Assembly (NCBI GenBank): GCA_013368445.1 | Contig: JAACJO010000004.1 | Coordinates: 868,001-932,000 of the forward strand | Reading direction: 5' to 3' | DNA: 64,000 nt | Source: Leucocoprinus leucothites | Lineage: Eukaryota > Basidiomycota > Agaricomycetes > Agaricales > Agaricaceae | Shown: piece after piece, positions 48,801 through 59,748 of the stretch | How the letters are laid out: every line of letters starts with the position of its first letter | Numbering within the stretch: position 1 is the first letter of the stretch | Notes under the pieces: generated by a model | Seen by the model: only the letters and a program-made list of their open reading frames with translations | What the model was told of the DNA's origin: nothing | The model's database searches: none | Position numbers and translations under genes: made by a program

Positions 48801-49349
48801 AAACCGGCTCACGAGCTTTACCGCAAGGAGCTCGCACAAGCTCGCGCGGGATTGCATGACCATCGCAAAAGCTAGGTTTACATCTGCCTGGGCTTGGAAA
48901 TACGATCGTACAACCAGGCAAGCATACACAGTGGCCATGTTTCGGAGGCGGGCATACTTGATAACTAGGGGTCGAACGATCGCAAAGTTGATGTCGGAAG
49001 CGTTTAGCTGCCTAGAAAATGGGGTTAATTCTATCTGAGAGACGTTTGGAGCGGAACTATATTTACTCCCAACTCAGTGCCGTATCTTCGATTTGTAGTA
49101 GTTGCTCTTAGTGCAGTGGTCCCACAAAGACAATTACGGGCGCTTACCAATTGTTTCCTGGGAAAGGGAAGGGCAAAGATAAGTAGGCGTAACCGATGCA
49201 GGGCGGTACTCAGTAATGTGAGAAGGACGACATACAGTGACATCTTTTTTGAGCGCTTGAATGAGAGGGAAGACTTTGACTGCTGCAAGATCCTCTGGAG
49301 TGGGAGCGAGGAGCGGAGTGATGGCAGGCTGCTCTGGATCCAATGACAT
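45833..49349 (-). CDS. YVC1: YVC1-type vacuolar TRP cation channel
   Basis: Vacuolar calcium-release channel of the fungal TRP family, about 850 residues in many exons. It starts MSLDPEQPAITPLLAPTPED at 49349. The N-terminal cytosolic helical part includes INFAIVRPLVIKYARLRN, YACLVVRSYFQAQADV and LAVKLVSRFASSYMQLVAVL. Transmembrane exons follow (GAILEFLNFTILLTTFVLCLA; FWEVIFMVIAVAHLLEEYT; FMAIFLVYFVLRI). The distal part carries QPPFNILAFAILKPASWILSP and LPRHIKNVPLLEALLGSS, both characteristic of Yvc1. The C-terminal tail is Ser-rich with an acidic patch (MDEEYDIFADFEDEEG), which resembles the calcium-sensing acidic cluster known in yeast Yvc1. The last exon ends ERQNRIESLLL...RNDKL. It is divergent from the YANK kinase gene. 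Confidence 0.85.
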
Positions 49350-49917
49350 TCTTCTGGTGGTCGTAGCTCAACGTCGAGGTTGCAGCCAATGTGCTCAAGA
49401 TATTGTACTCGCTATGATGGCAGCCGCTCGTGATGGACGAAAGAGAACCTGAGCCGTGGGTGCTGTGCCTCACGTTGCTGCTCACTGCATAATTTCAAGC
49501 GCCCGCCTCGTGTTGTCCGCATTTACTGTAAAAGTACTAGTTTTGACGTTGAGTATGATGGGAGATGATTGGGCGAGCGGAATTCAGGTGGGGAAATCCG
49601 AACTGTATTGGAACACGCAGGGCAGGTCTGAAGAAGGAATAGTGGAGTGTAGACCCGTTCTATCAGGATAACCCATGATTTTGCTTTTTGTCTTGAGCTT
49701 TTTGTCTTGAGGATGGACTTGCCGAGGACTGGCCCGGGCTTATTGTCTCTGGCGGAAGCAGCCAATGGGGAGGGTTGCCAAACTGAGATGAAGGGCCCAC
49801 CTTCGGCTGTCTCCTTATAGGCACACAGGTTTCTACTTCTCCGCGTCCAAATCCAGGCGCCTTGTATTTTTCTCCCTCTTAACTTCCAACTTCCCTCCTC
49901 TTTCTAGGGAATGCGAC
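49350..49917. promoter_or_regulatory. Divergent promoter region YVC1 / YANK kinase
   Basis: 568 bp between two start codons. A CT-rich stretch (about 49860-49910) immediately precedes the kinase ATG, as is common at fungal transcription starts. Confidence 0.4.
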
Positions 49918-51602
49918 ATGGGCTGCTGCTTCTCTGAACCAGTCGACTTCAGCGGTGAGGTCAACCTTTTCCACTTTGATCTCCACCGCGCCGTCGGCAA
50001 GGGCGCGTTTGGCAAGGTTTGTGATCGGCTTTTTGCTTTGTTCGTCGTTGACCCTGTCCTCATCGTTTCTCTTTCTCGTTATCTTAGGTGCGGGTCGTCG
50101 AACACAAACGCTCCAAAAAACTCTATGCCCTCAAATATATCGATAAATCGCGCTGTATCCGACAAAAGGCTGTTGCCAACGTTATTCAGGAGCGTCGACT
50201 CCTTGAGGAGGTACGGGATAGCTATTTCATACACCATCACCACCTCATCTCACACCGTACATCCTCTAGATTGATCATCCGTTTGTTGTCAATCTCCGCT
50301 ATGCTTTCCAAGACGATGAGAACTGTTTCTTCGTCCTTGACCTCATGCTGGGAGGTGACCTGAGGTGTACGTCGCTGAAGCCTTACCGACGACTTTTACC
50401 AGAGATTGACTTTGACCTTATAGTTCATTTGGAACGTAGGGGATACATTCGAGAGGATATTGTGATTTTCTGGATTGCGGAGCTAGCATCCGCTCTCGAT
50501 TACTTGCATCGTCAACGCATCTGTCACCGGTAGGCAACTATCCCATTCTCTGATCGTGCTGTCACTGACTATTCTTGTAGAGACTTGAAACCTGACAACA
50601 TACTCCTTGATTCAGAGGGACATGCGCACATCACCGACTTCAACGTCGCCATCCACTATTCAGAAAAACGGCTCCACACGAGTGTTGCGGGCAGCATGGC
50701 CTACATGGCACCCGAGGTCGTTGGACGGAGAGGTTATAATTGGGCCGTCGATTGGTGGAGCTTGGGCATCACAGCTTATGAGCTCCTATTTCACAAGCGA
50801 CCGTTCGATGGACGTAATGCTGAGAAGATGACCAATTCCATCCTAAAGGATCCCCTCAGGTTTCCTGAAGAGGGTCGATCGCGATGCAGCGAGGCAGGGC
50901 TTTCTGCTCTGAGAGGGGTGCGTTGTCCATTGTTCTCCCTCTTTGGTTCCATGTTCTCATCTTCGTAATAGCTTATTGACAGGGACCCAAGTACACGTTT
51001 GGGTTGCCGTCCTAACGGCCTTGGCTTCGATGATATTCGCAACCACGAGTGGTTCTCATCTATTGATTGGGACGCGTTAGAAGCCAAGGAGTTACAGCCA
51101 CCATATGTTCCCGATGTGAGTCTCCGAATTCCACACGTTCATGTATGGTGATCTGACTCGACGTTCCCACAGATGGAACGAGCAAACTTTGATGTATCAC
51201 ACGAGCTTGACGAGTTCTTGATGGTTGAAAAGCCATTGACACATTCCAAACGCAAAGCCAATCCCGACCTCGAGAAAATGAGACCCGAGCTCAGACAGTT
51301 GGAGGAGCAGTATGTCCAAATTGGCTTGGAACCATAAAACACGTTTTAACAGTCCGTTTCTCCATAGGTTTACCGTCTACGACTTTGATAGGTCACAGCG
51401 GATGTCGTACTACCCCCATAACCAAGCGATAGGGACGGAATCAACGAGCACAGATCGGACATGTGCTCCATCAACGACGGCCACACTAATACCGACTGCC
51501 ACCATCGTTGAACGTTCCCAGGCTGGATCACCGATGTTTGAGAGCCAACACCGCTACATCCCAACAATACCCGCTACTTCTCGTGGACCAACTTCAATGT
51601 AA
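49918..51602 (+). CDS. AGC-family protein kinase, YANK/STK32 type
   Basis: Serine/threonine kinase. The N-terminus MGCCFSEP offers a myristoylatable Gly2 and palmitoylatable Cys3-Cys4, so membrane anchoring is likely. The glycine loop is GKGAFGKV with the join across an intron, the VAIK-type lysine is in LYALKYIDKS, and the alpha-C Glu is in NVIQERRLLEE. Next come DHPFVVNLRYAFQDDENCFF, the HRD motif ICHRDLKPDN, and DFN in place of DFG (ITDFNVAIH), which is normal for YANK kinases. APE follows in AYMAPEVVG and VDWWSLGI. The C-terminal extension contains GFDDIRNHEWFSSIDWDAL and ends in a Ser/Thr-rich tail. The stop is at 51600-51602. Substrates are unknown. Confidence 0.9.
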
Positions 51603-53259
51603 AATAACAGCCTGTAATCTGTGAGTATCTCAATAGCCGTTTGCTCATAAGTTTGCCTTACTGATTTGAGCTGTAGAGCATACGACATTTTTGGAACGAC
51701 CATCTAACCTTATCCTTGGCATAATCTTGCAACATTATCTTGTATTTCTCCTAATGTGGTGCCCTTGTATTTCTATGGGTTCTACGGGCAGCTTGGGAAC
51801 GGCGCCACCGATTAACGACATTCGCATGTTTCTTCCGCTTTGTGACGCATCATTACACGACGACCCCCTTTATGTCGGCTTTCTTCTTCTTGTGATTTGC
51901 ATCGGCATGGACTTTTTTTTCGCAGCATCAAGTACTATGCATACCCTTCTTGACTACCTTTTTCCAAACTCATTATGCGTGTTACATTTCTTTGTTGTTT
52001 CTTTGCTTCTGCAGGCCGCTTTTTATGTATTTTTGTGATACTAGCTAGACCTACATCAGGTTTTGTTGCCTGGTTGACACAATGTGTTGTGTTTTTATAA
52101 ACCCTTTGACATCTTCATGTACTCGAATACCAGTCATTCCACACCAAATTCGTGCAGACTTTGTTTCTGTTTTGGGCGGTTTTAGCGACCTTGTTTAAGG
52201 TTGGAAAGAATGGAAGGGCCGGACCATTAGTTGATTTGCATCGCCTTCTAGTTCATTCTATGAGAAGTCTAAACTTAAGCTTAAATGCTTGCCCCACCAT
52301 TTTAACAAAGTTAAAGGGCTTGAGGGGAGCCAATGTGCCTGGATGGTACAAAGTTGATTGTTTTAATTTGAAGGTGCCTGGAGTTCGAAGTGATGTCGGT
52401 GTATTGTTTGCTTTCTAGGCCATGTTTTTATTGGCATTTTGTACTCGAAAAGGAATACTTACGGACGAACACTCGGGTCTGAGAGATAAACGCCCGGTTG
52501 TCCCTTTGCACCTACAGCCAGCGGCCTCCAGCGGCTATCTTCAGTGATTGTATCCGCTGCCTCCGAGGACTTTCTCAAGGTCTATTAAAATTGACACAAC
52601 CATGCCTGAAGGCCTGAAGTTTAGCGCCGGTTGAGTAGTATTATATTGGACTATAATATGACGGTTTACCACTATATGGTCACATCATTTTTTGCGGAAT
52701 TCTCTGATGCGCCCATGTAGTATGAGAGATGTTGTAGACTTATTCATAAGAATTACGGAGCAAGAATTTACGGACTGGTGGCAATGTGAGTGAGAGATAG
52801 ATTTTTCTGGAGTCGGATATCTGCACGCGAGGGCCATGGGTAGGCTAGAAGGACTCTAGTTATTGGGTTTTCATGTTGCTCTTGACTTCCGGGGAGATTA
52901 ATTGCCGGGTGAATTATTGAAGGGATTAGGGACATTTTTACCGGTAGAACGTTGCAAAAAAAAAAAAAAAAAAAAAAAACTCTCAAGCTTGCGCCGGGCT
53001 ATACTTGCTTTCACCAGAAGGTTGATTTCGATTGTGATGGACTTACCCGATGCAGGCAAGATCTGGTCAGAGTGGCATGTTATGATCCTTCTTTGGTCAG
53101 ATGATGAAGAGACGCTACGGGTACTGAGTGTTTGCCTCTGTCCCATCGACAACTATTGCTCAAGCACTGACGCCCACTCTGTGAAGGACATTCACGTCAA
53201 ACAACTTGATCTTCGATTGGTTTCACCTCAACCTGAGATACAGGCCTAATCACAATAAA
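51603..53259. other. 1.7 kb intergenic region with poly(A) tract
   Basis: This covers the kinase 3' UTR and the macrodomain promoter. It contains an uninterrupted run of 24 A at 52956-52979. T-rich open frames near 51691-52038 were not accepted as genes. Confidence 0.35.
52956..52979 (+). repeat. A24 homopolymer
   Basis: Twenty-four consecutive A residues, the longest mononucleotide run in the window. Confidence 0.9.
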
Positions 53260-54494
53260 ATGCCCTCACAAGAAGTCCTACGACTTGAAGATGTACCTAC
53301 AGTTAGGAAGTTGCTAGAAGTCGGAGCCGTTAAGAAAGCCGAGAAGACATGGGAGGGTGTTGAGCCGAACGATGAGTTGTTGGATAAAGTCGCGTTCTAG
53401 TGAGTGACGTTAATCCTGATAGATTATGAATATTGAGTACTATCGTGTTCAGTCGAGGAGATATCACTGTACTTGAAGCCGATGCGATAGTGAATGCAGC
53501 AAATAGATCTCTTCTAGGTGCGTTTAGATGTGATCAGATATTTTGATACTTATGAGTTCGCTGCAGGTGGTGGAGGTGGTCAGTGCTTTATATTCTGCTC
53601 GAGGAATATGTGTTAGATCTATTTATTATACTAGTCGATGGGGCTATCCACAGCGCAGCTGGACCTTCTCTCCTGGATGAATGTGCGTGATCCCAGCCAT
53701 TCGTGATACACCAATCGTAGTGGCTTTCAAAAGTAACTCACCGCAACCACAGGTAGAACACTCGAAGGATGTGATACTGGCGACGCGAAGCTGACAAGAG
53801 GTTACAATCTACCTGCGTACGCTGATCACTCCAATCTGAGATTCGCTCCTACTTTCTCTCACATTCAATTATCCACTACAGTGCCTACGTAATTCACGCC
53901 GTTGGACCAGTTTATCATTCCGGAAATCAAGATGTTAGAGCCAGTCAACTTGCCTCGTGCTATCGAAGGAGTCTCGAGATCGCAGTGGAGCATAATTTGA
54001 AATCAATCGTACGTTTCGGTATTTCGATCGCTCGCGATTTAGACTCGTATACTCAGCAGTTTTGATTTGACGCGTCGATTTCGATATTTTTACTGGCTAG
54101 GCGTTCCCTTGTATCTCGACGGGCGTGTACGGATACCCGAATCGGGAGGCGGCACCGATTGCGCTGACCGAGACCAGGAAATTCCTCGAGACTGAGAAAG
54201 GAGCAAAAGTATGATGTTCTTGGATTCAAAAGAGCGCGTATATTGATCTTATGCATCCGAAATAGCTTAAACGCGTCGTATTTTGTGCGTTCCTGGCTCA
54301 AGATGAAAATATATACAAGTACGGCAAAATCGTTGTGTTCCATGTGGTCTCCAGTTGACGCTCGTTTCCCTGTCAGGGAACTCCTTCCCCAAATATTCCC
54401 TCCTGCTGAAGGCGGCGCAGCCAAAGAGAAGAAAGAGGCTGCTGCAGAGCCATCAAGTACAACCGCGGAGGATAAGAAAACACCTTCAACTTAA
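53260..54494 (+). CDS. Macrodomain protein, ADP-ribosyl hydrolase type
   Basis: Probable MacroD-type hydrolase that removes ADP-ribose from protein or O-acetyl-ADP-ribose. It starts MPSQEVLRLEDVPTVRKL. The ADP-ribose-binding signature is complete but spread over small exons: RGDITVLEADAIVNAANRSLLGGGGV, DGAIHSAAGPSLLDEC, CDTGDAKLTRGYNLPA, then YVIHAVGPVYH and FPCISTGVYGYPNREAA, the phosphate-binding loop. It ends with a Lys/Glu/Ala-rich tail at a stop 54492-54494. GDI, NAAN and STGVYGYP are the diagnostic motifs. The length of about 240 residues fits single-domain fungal forms. Confidence 0.87.
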
Positions 54495-55309
54495 CTTTTC
54501 TTGCATTATTCCCGCACCTCACTCCAGACCCCGCAATCCGTATTCTGTATCAGTTTTCGTACCGGGCGCGGTGCCTTTCCGATCCGTGTTGAGAGGTCGA
54601 TATATTAATAGAAGAAGAAACTGTTGTTTGTGGTTAACAGGATCAAGGGTTTGCAACTTCTTCAATCCATCTGATGATATCTTGATGAAATGAGGCGTCT
54701 GGGACTCTCGGCTGGAGAAAAGGGATCTCAATGGCCATTTGGCTTCGTTGACAGAGTCTATAACAGGTTATAAGCGTCCCACGTACACTCTTCCGGATCC
54801 TACGCAAGTTAACACCGTCAATACCTCCGAAAAGAAGATAAGATGAACAATATTTTGACGCATGTACGCGTTCAAGTTCGCTCGACAAATTCGGATCGGC
54901 CGTTGTCGACAACCCAAGTAACAGGATCCTTTCTGAAAGAAAATTCAGCTCTACAGAGTACGCCAGAGACTGCGTGCTATGGTCCAACCTGGTCCAACGG
55001 CGTCCTGTTGAACCATCATCTTGCAGCCCGGGCCGCTCTGCCACTGAATTGGCATAGAATAGGGTTGTGTAGACTCCCATGACCATTGGTCACACCCCAC
55101 GGATTGCTTCTTCTTTCATTCTCCGGAATTTCTCCGTGTTAAGAGATATTTCTAAATAACTCCTTCCAGCAGCGTCGCTTCACTATTTCGTTGGGAGGAT
55201 ATAAAGCGTCGGATAGCATGCTTCCGGTTTTCACGCGAGCGACGCACTTGCTTTTGCTGCTTCGTGCCACATAACTCCTCAGGCGGCAGGAGACTGAGCG
55301 ATCTCAAAG
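54495..55309. promoter_or_regulatory. Intergenic region upstream of hexose transporter
   Basis: 815 bp. GGATATAAAG near 55197 may be the TATA element of the transporter. A minus-strand open frame of 147 codons here (54643-55086) has no recognisable homology and was not called. Confidence 0.35.
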
Positions 55310-57728
55310 ATGGGGCTTCTTTTCAACACATTCGTCGCAGTGTTCTCATCTCTTGGTGTGTTGTAGTTTCTTCCTCTTGTTTGGTATATGTATGTGCTCA
55401 TTGGTGTACCATAGGTTCTTTTTTATTCGGGTATGGTTTACCTTGACGGATTCTGAGCTCTGAAGTATTGACCGAGGTGCCATTCCATTTAGCTATGACA
55501 GGTGAGTTCTGAAGGAGTCTCTCCTTCAAAAATGACACTGAACTGTGCTCCATAGTGGTATCATAGCATCTGTTATCACGATGCAGCTGTATAAGGACCG
55601 CTTCACCGATGACCCGGGTATTCGAGGCGCCGTAGTTTCTACGTTTAACGGCAAGTAACCTGGATCTTTTCTCTGCGCACTACGTGACTAAACAAGGTCG
55701 ATTCAGGTGGTTGTTTCTTCGGGTCAGCTGCAGCTGGATGGTGCGACGCCTGATCAACCTATTAGTAAATTATTCCCAACAAGTAATCCCAATCCTTCAA
55801 CAGGTTTAACGACAAGTGGGGGCGAAAACGCTCAATCCAGGTGTGCCGACCGTGCATCACACGATCCATTGCCCTTTCTGATCATTCGCGTCCCTCAGAT
55901 CGGCAGTCTATTCGCACTATGGGGATGCGCGATGCAAGCGGGTGCCCCAAACGTCGCTACACTTCTCGTCGGACGGATTATCGGTGGTTTTGCTATCGGG
56001 TGGGTACACTTCTTTTCGCCCCTGCATGCCCCATGTGATGCTGACTCTGATCAAAAGTATCCTCTCAATGACCGTCCCGTTGTACAATGTGAGTGGCTCG
56101 CAAGCTATTGACTTGCCTTTCTGGAATTGGTACTCATCGGCGGGCCGTACAATAGACGGAAGTCGCCCCGCCCAAGATTCGAGGATTCCTTGTCGGCTTG
56201 ACTCAGGAAATGTTGGGCATTGGGTTTATTGTGGCGAATTGGGTGAGTAAAACTGCGTGTTTCTTATATTTTACCGGGTGTTTTGCTGAATCGGTTGATA
56301 GGTCGGGTATGGTTGTCAATTCATCAATTCAGACGTATCATGGCGGCTACCTCTTGGCCTTCAGGTTCGTTTTTCTCAAGTCCTTCCTAGTTTTGGTGGA
56401 CTGAGAGTGAAGATGATATTAGCTCGTCCCTGCTGGCATGCTGCTTATTGGTATTCAATTCTTGCCCAACAGCCCAGTATGTTCTCTTGCTCGAGCCTTA
56501 GATCAATCGTTTAACCAGATATTTGACTATATTAGCGATGGTTGCTTGAAGTTGGAAGGGACGAAGAAGCCAGGGAGGTCGTCTATTACCTTCACGGAGA
56601 CGAGGATCGCGTGGCAGCAGAGAAGGAATACCATGAAATGTACACCACCATCAAGGCCGAGTCAGCTGTGAGGAGCAGGAGGATAAGCGATCTTTGGGCC
56701 AGCAGAGCAATGATCCACAGGACGCTTGTTGCCATCGGTGTCCAAGTTTTCTGCCAGTTCACCGGAATCAATGGTATGAGCATATTCGATTGTTCTGTCA
56801 CGGATGACTGATTCGGGCTACAGTTATTAACTACTTTGGCCCTCAGATGTACGGAAGCTTGGGTATCACTGGTAGTAAGGCCCTCTTGGTCCAGGGGTAT
56901 GTCTAGCGAAAATTCCTGTGTTGCGTTAGCTAATCGCGAATACAGTATCTACGGAGCGGTTGGACCAGTCGCCAACTTCTTGTAAGTGTTCCCGCAGCAC
57001 GAATTCCATGAACCTGCGATAACCTCTTTTGTAGTTTCATCACCCTCATCCTCGATCGCGTTGGTCGTAAGAAGCCGCTCTTGTTCGGTGCTGCCAGCTT
57101 CGTTGTCTTGTATTCCATCCTGGCTGCCATCATTGCGACGAACCCACCTCTACCAGATGGTGCCACAGGATCTGTCAATGTGTCCGCTCAGCGGTGAGTT
57201 TGTTGAATCGTCGCTTCTCATCGCCGGCTGATTGTCTGTGTCCAGTGCTGGTATTGGCATGATCTTCTTGCTCAGTATCTTTTTCTCTTTCAGTTTCGGA
57301 CCTGTCAGCTGGGTGTTGGCATCAGAGGTCTTCCCCACAAGCACACGGTCTATTGGAACCAGCGTTGCGACTTGTGCTAACTGGGTATGTTATATTGATA
57401 CTTTTAAAATCATGAGACTCAACCTCGGTAGGCTTTCAATACTTTTATTGGACAAGTCTCTCCCATAGCGCTCCAGAATGTTGGCTGGAAGTTCTACATG
57501 CTATTCATCTGCCTCAATTTTGCAGATTTCCTTGCAGTCCTCTTCTTCTTCCCCGAGACTAAAGGTAGTTTTCTGTGTTTCCCTGATTACCGCAGTGATA
57601 TCTGACGAGATATCACAGGGAAAACTTTGGAAGAGATGAACCAGGTGTTTGGAGACGACATCAAGACTTCGAGCCCTGGAGAGGCCACGCCTCCTGATGA
57701 GAAGGCAAGCGTTGAGAAAGCTGCTTGA
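55310..57728 (+). CDS. MFS sugar porter, hexose transporter-like
   Basis: Twelve-helix plasma-membrane sugar transporter of about 500 residues with many introns. It starts MGLLFNTFVAVFSSLG. FLFGYDSGIIASVI is assembled through a 9-nt exon (55493-55501). Family motifs follow in order: GWFNDKWGRKRSIQ, GRIIGGFAIGILSMTVPLYN, EVAPPKIRGFLVGLTQ, RWLLEVGRDEEA, VFCQFTGINVINYF, DRVGRKKPLLFG, FSFGPVSWVLASEVFP and the terminal PETKGKTLEEMNQVFGD. It ends with a charged tail EKAA. The intron at 55651-55706 has a canonical GC donor (G|GCAAGT); using it restores FNGGCFFGSAAAGW. The substrate is likely a hexose or related sugar. Confidence 0.88.
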
Positions 57729-58175
57729 CGAGCATCGATGTATTGAGTCTAGTCCTATCTTGGTATCAAAAGAGAAAAGACTTGCCATTGTTATAATACT
57801 CGGGTTTATAGGAAGCTACGATCTTGAATGAATGAATATGATCTCACGACTCTTAGCCTGCTAACCTAGAGCGCGTTGTTTACGCGTTATTTGGTCACGG
57901 ATTTCAATCAAAACTTGATCCGTTTTGAGATTTCAAGGGCTCTTTCAACTACTCACTGAAATTGCTTGTCGAAGTAAAATGCATCCTCTAAGGTCCAAAG
58001 CTCCGAGTAGGACCCTCCCGTCCTCTCTTCTTTCAAGGATTAAGTGATTGCGTTCGATAATTGAACTTCCAACGTCAGATCTTTCTCTATTCGCCATTTC
58101 CTCATATATTACCCTGCAGGGTCTGGCCTCAAGTACGTATTACAGCTGTTGACTCCCTCTTCTCTCATTGACCTC
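57729..58175. other. Intergenic region
   Basis: 447 bp with the transporter 3' end and the promoter of DUF6697-like copy 2. Nothing distinct was recognised. Confidence 0.3.
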
Positions 58176-59495
58176 ATGATGCTCGTGAAGCAGGAAGAAG
58201 AAGATAATCAAGACGTTCTATACGTGGGATATAAGCTTGCTGATCCTACTCTAGAAACTGTGGCACGGCCTTTCGAGGTATATGCGACTTTTCTCGAACG
58301 CATGGACTTGGCTATTTTTGACACCTACCCCAGGCCTCGAAAGAACGCACTGTGCTCCAGCTCTTTGTTGAACTTCCTACGTGGAAGGAAATTCAGGAGA
58401 AGAAAATAAAGGAGGGGAAGCTGAAGGGTGAATGGATACAGACGATCAAGAACGTGAGTATCAACAGCCACTCTCCATTCTCCGGAGCCACTCAGTCGCG
58501 GTAGCCGAAAGTTAAAATCAAAGCCGGTCTGTCACTTAGCCATGAAACACTTTCAGGTCGCATTGGCAAGATGAACTGTCCCGTGTTCGACATCAACCTT
58601 GACCGAGAAATCCTGGATGTGGCAGTTCCAAGAGAATTTCTCTCTGACGCCTATGGGGGCAATCCTCAAGTGACCTTACCTAGCATCGGGAAAAAATTTC
58701 TGGATCAGCACGGGTATAATGATTTCATGTATCCGAGTCTCGAATACAACCCGGAGGCAGCCCAGATTCCAGGAGCTCCTGGATTGTTCTTTGCTGTCGG
58801 GGATCATGCTAGGGAATGGCCTACTATCCAACGTGTAATAACTCGAATTGTGTCAAATCAGTGGCAATACGTGGGGCAATATGCTCTCACTCCTACTGAA
58901 TCCCTTACTATTCAGGAGCTTAAGGCGCAACCTGAGAAAGTGGGTAAATGCAGGATTACGATTAGAAAGACTGACAGAACCTGATATGCTTTTGATCATA
59001 GTTTCTCACCACATGGGGCCGAGAGACTTGCAACAAAAGCTGGGGTCAGCATGTTGTTAGACGAATAGCAGCAAGGAAACGATTCAAACGTTTAAACCCA
59101 ACGAAGGCACAACTTCAAGCGATTGAAGATTCTGGAGAATACAAAAACGTTACCCCGGAAGACGTCAAAGCTGCTTTGATGGAGGGTGAAGAGGTGAGCA
59201 TGTGCACTCGAATACCCTCACCCAAAATTTAATGAATTTTCAGGTGATGGGAGTTTGGGAGATGCGATGTGTTGGATATGACGAGGAATTCCAAAGGGAG
59301 ATTTCGGAGCGCTTTAAAAGGTGGACACCAAAACCAAAAAAACCAAGAGGGAAGAAAGGAGAAGGGGAGAAGGGATCAAAATCCCCCAAGAAACCTTTGG
59401 CTGGCAAGAAGCGCAAGCGGGCTGAGACCCCAAGCTCGAGTTCAACTGAGTCTGACTCCGAGGAAATCATTATTCTTGACGATGACAGCGATTAG
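58176..59495 (+). CDS. DUF6697-like protein, copy 2
   Basis: Starts MMLVKQEEEDNQDVLYVGYKL; the second ATG three bases on is equally possible. Following exons read VLQLFVELPTWKEIQEKK and VKIKAGLSLSHETLSGRIGK. The core is AVPREFLSDAYGGNPQ, HGYNDFMYPSLEYNP and PGAPGLFFAVGDH, then QWQYVGQYALTPTESLTIQEL, FLTTWGRETCNKSWGQ and IAARKRF. The final block is VWEMRCVGYDEEFQRE. The C-terminus is a Lys/Pro-rich stretch with GKKRKRAE, a likely nuclear signal, and an acidic end (DSEEIIILDDDSD). The same blocks occur in copy 1 (18.2-19.6 kb) and copy 3 immediately downstream. Function unknown; the YVGYKL N-terminus is shared with copy 3. Confidence 0.82.
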
Positions 59496-59748
59496 CTACT
59501 AGTACTGGGCTTTTCCACAATGTCTATCACTATTGGAAATACCTAGCTCAGCAGCGTGAACGTGTGATACCGAGCTGTGATAATTTCATGGAGCCACGGT
59601 TCCATAAATACTGTATATACTGATCAATTCAATTCATTAACCAAATAAGTGACGCGTAAATAAATTATAGAGAAAGTCAGGGATAAGTTTACGCAAAAGT
59701 TACGTCACGAACTTACTGTAGGTATTTCCCTTTTGACCTAATTCTCCA

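Noticed and set aside
51691..52038. 115-codon hydrophobic open frame downstream of the kinase
   Set aside because: T-rich non-coding DNA often gives hydrophobic translations; no start context or homology was seen.
54643..55086. 147-codon minus-strand open frame between the macrodomain and hexose transporter genes
   Set aside because: No recognisable domain, no supporting splice structure, and it overlaps the transporter promoter.
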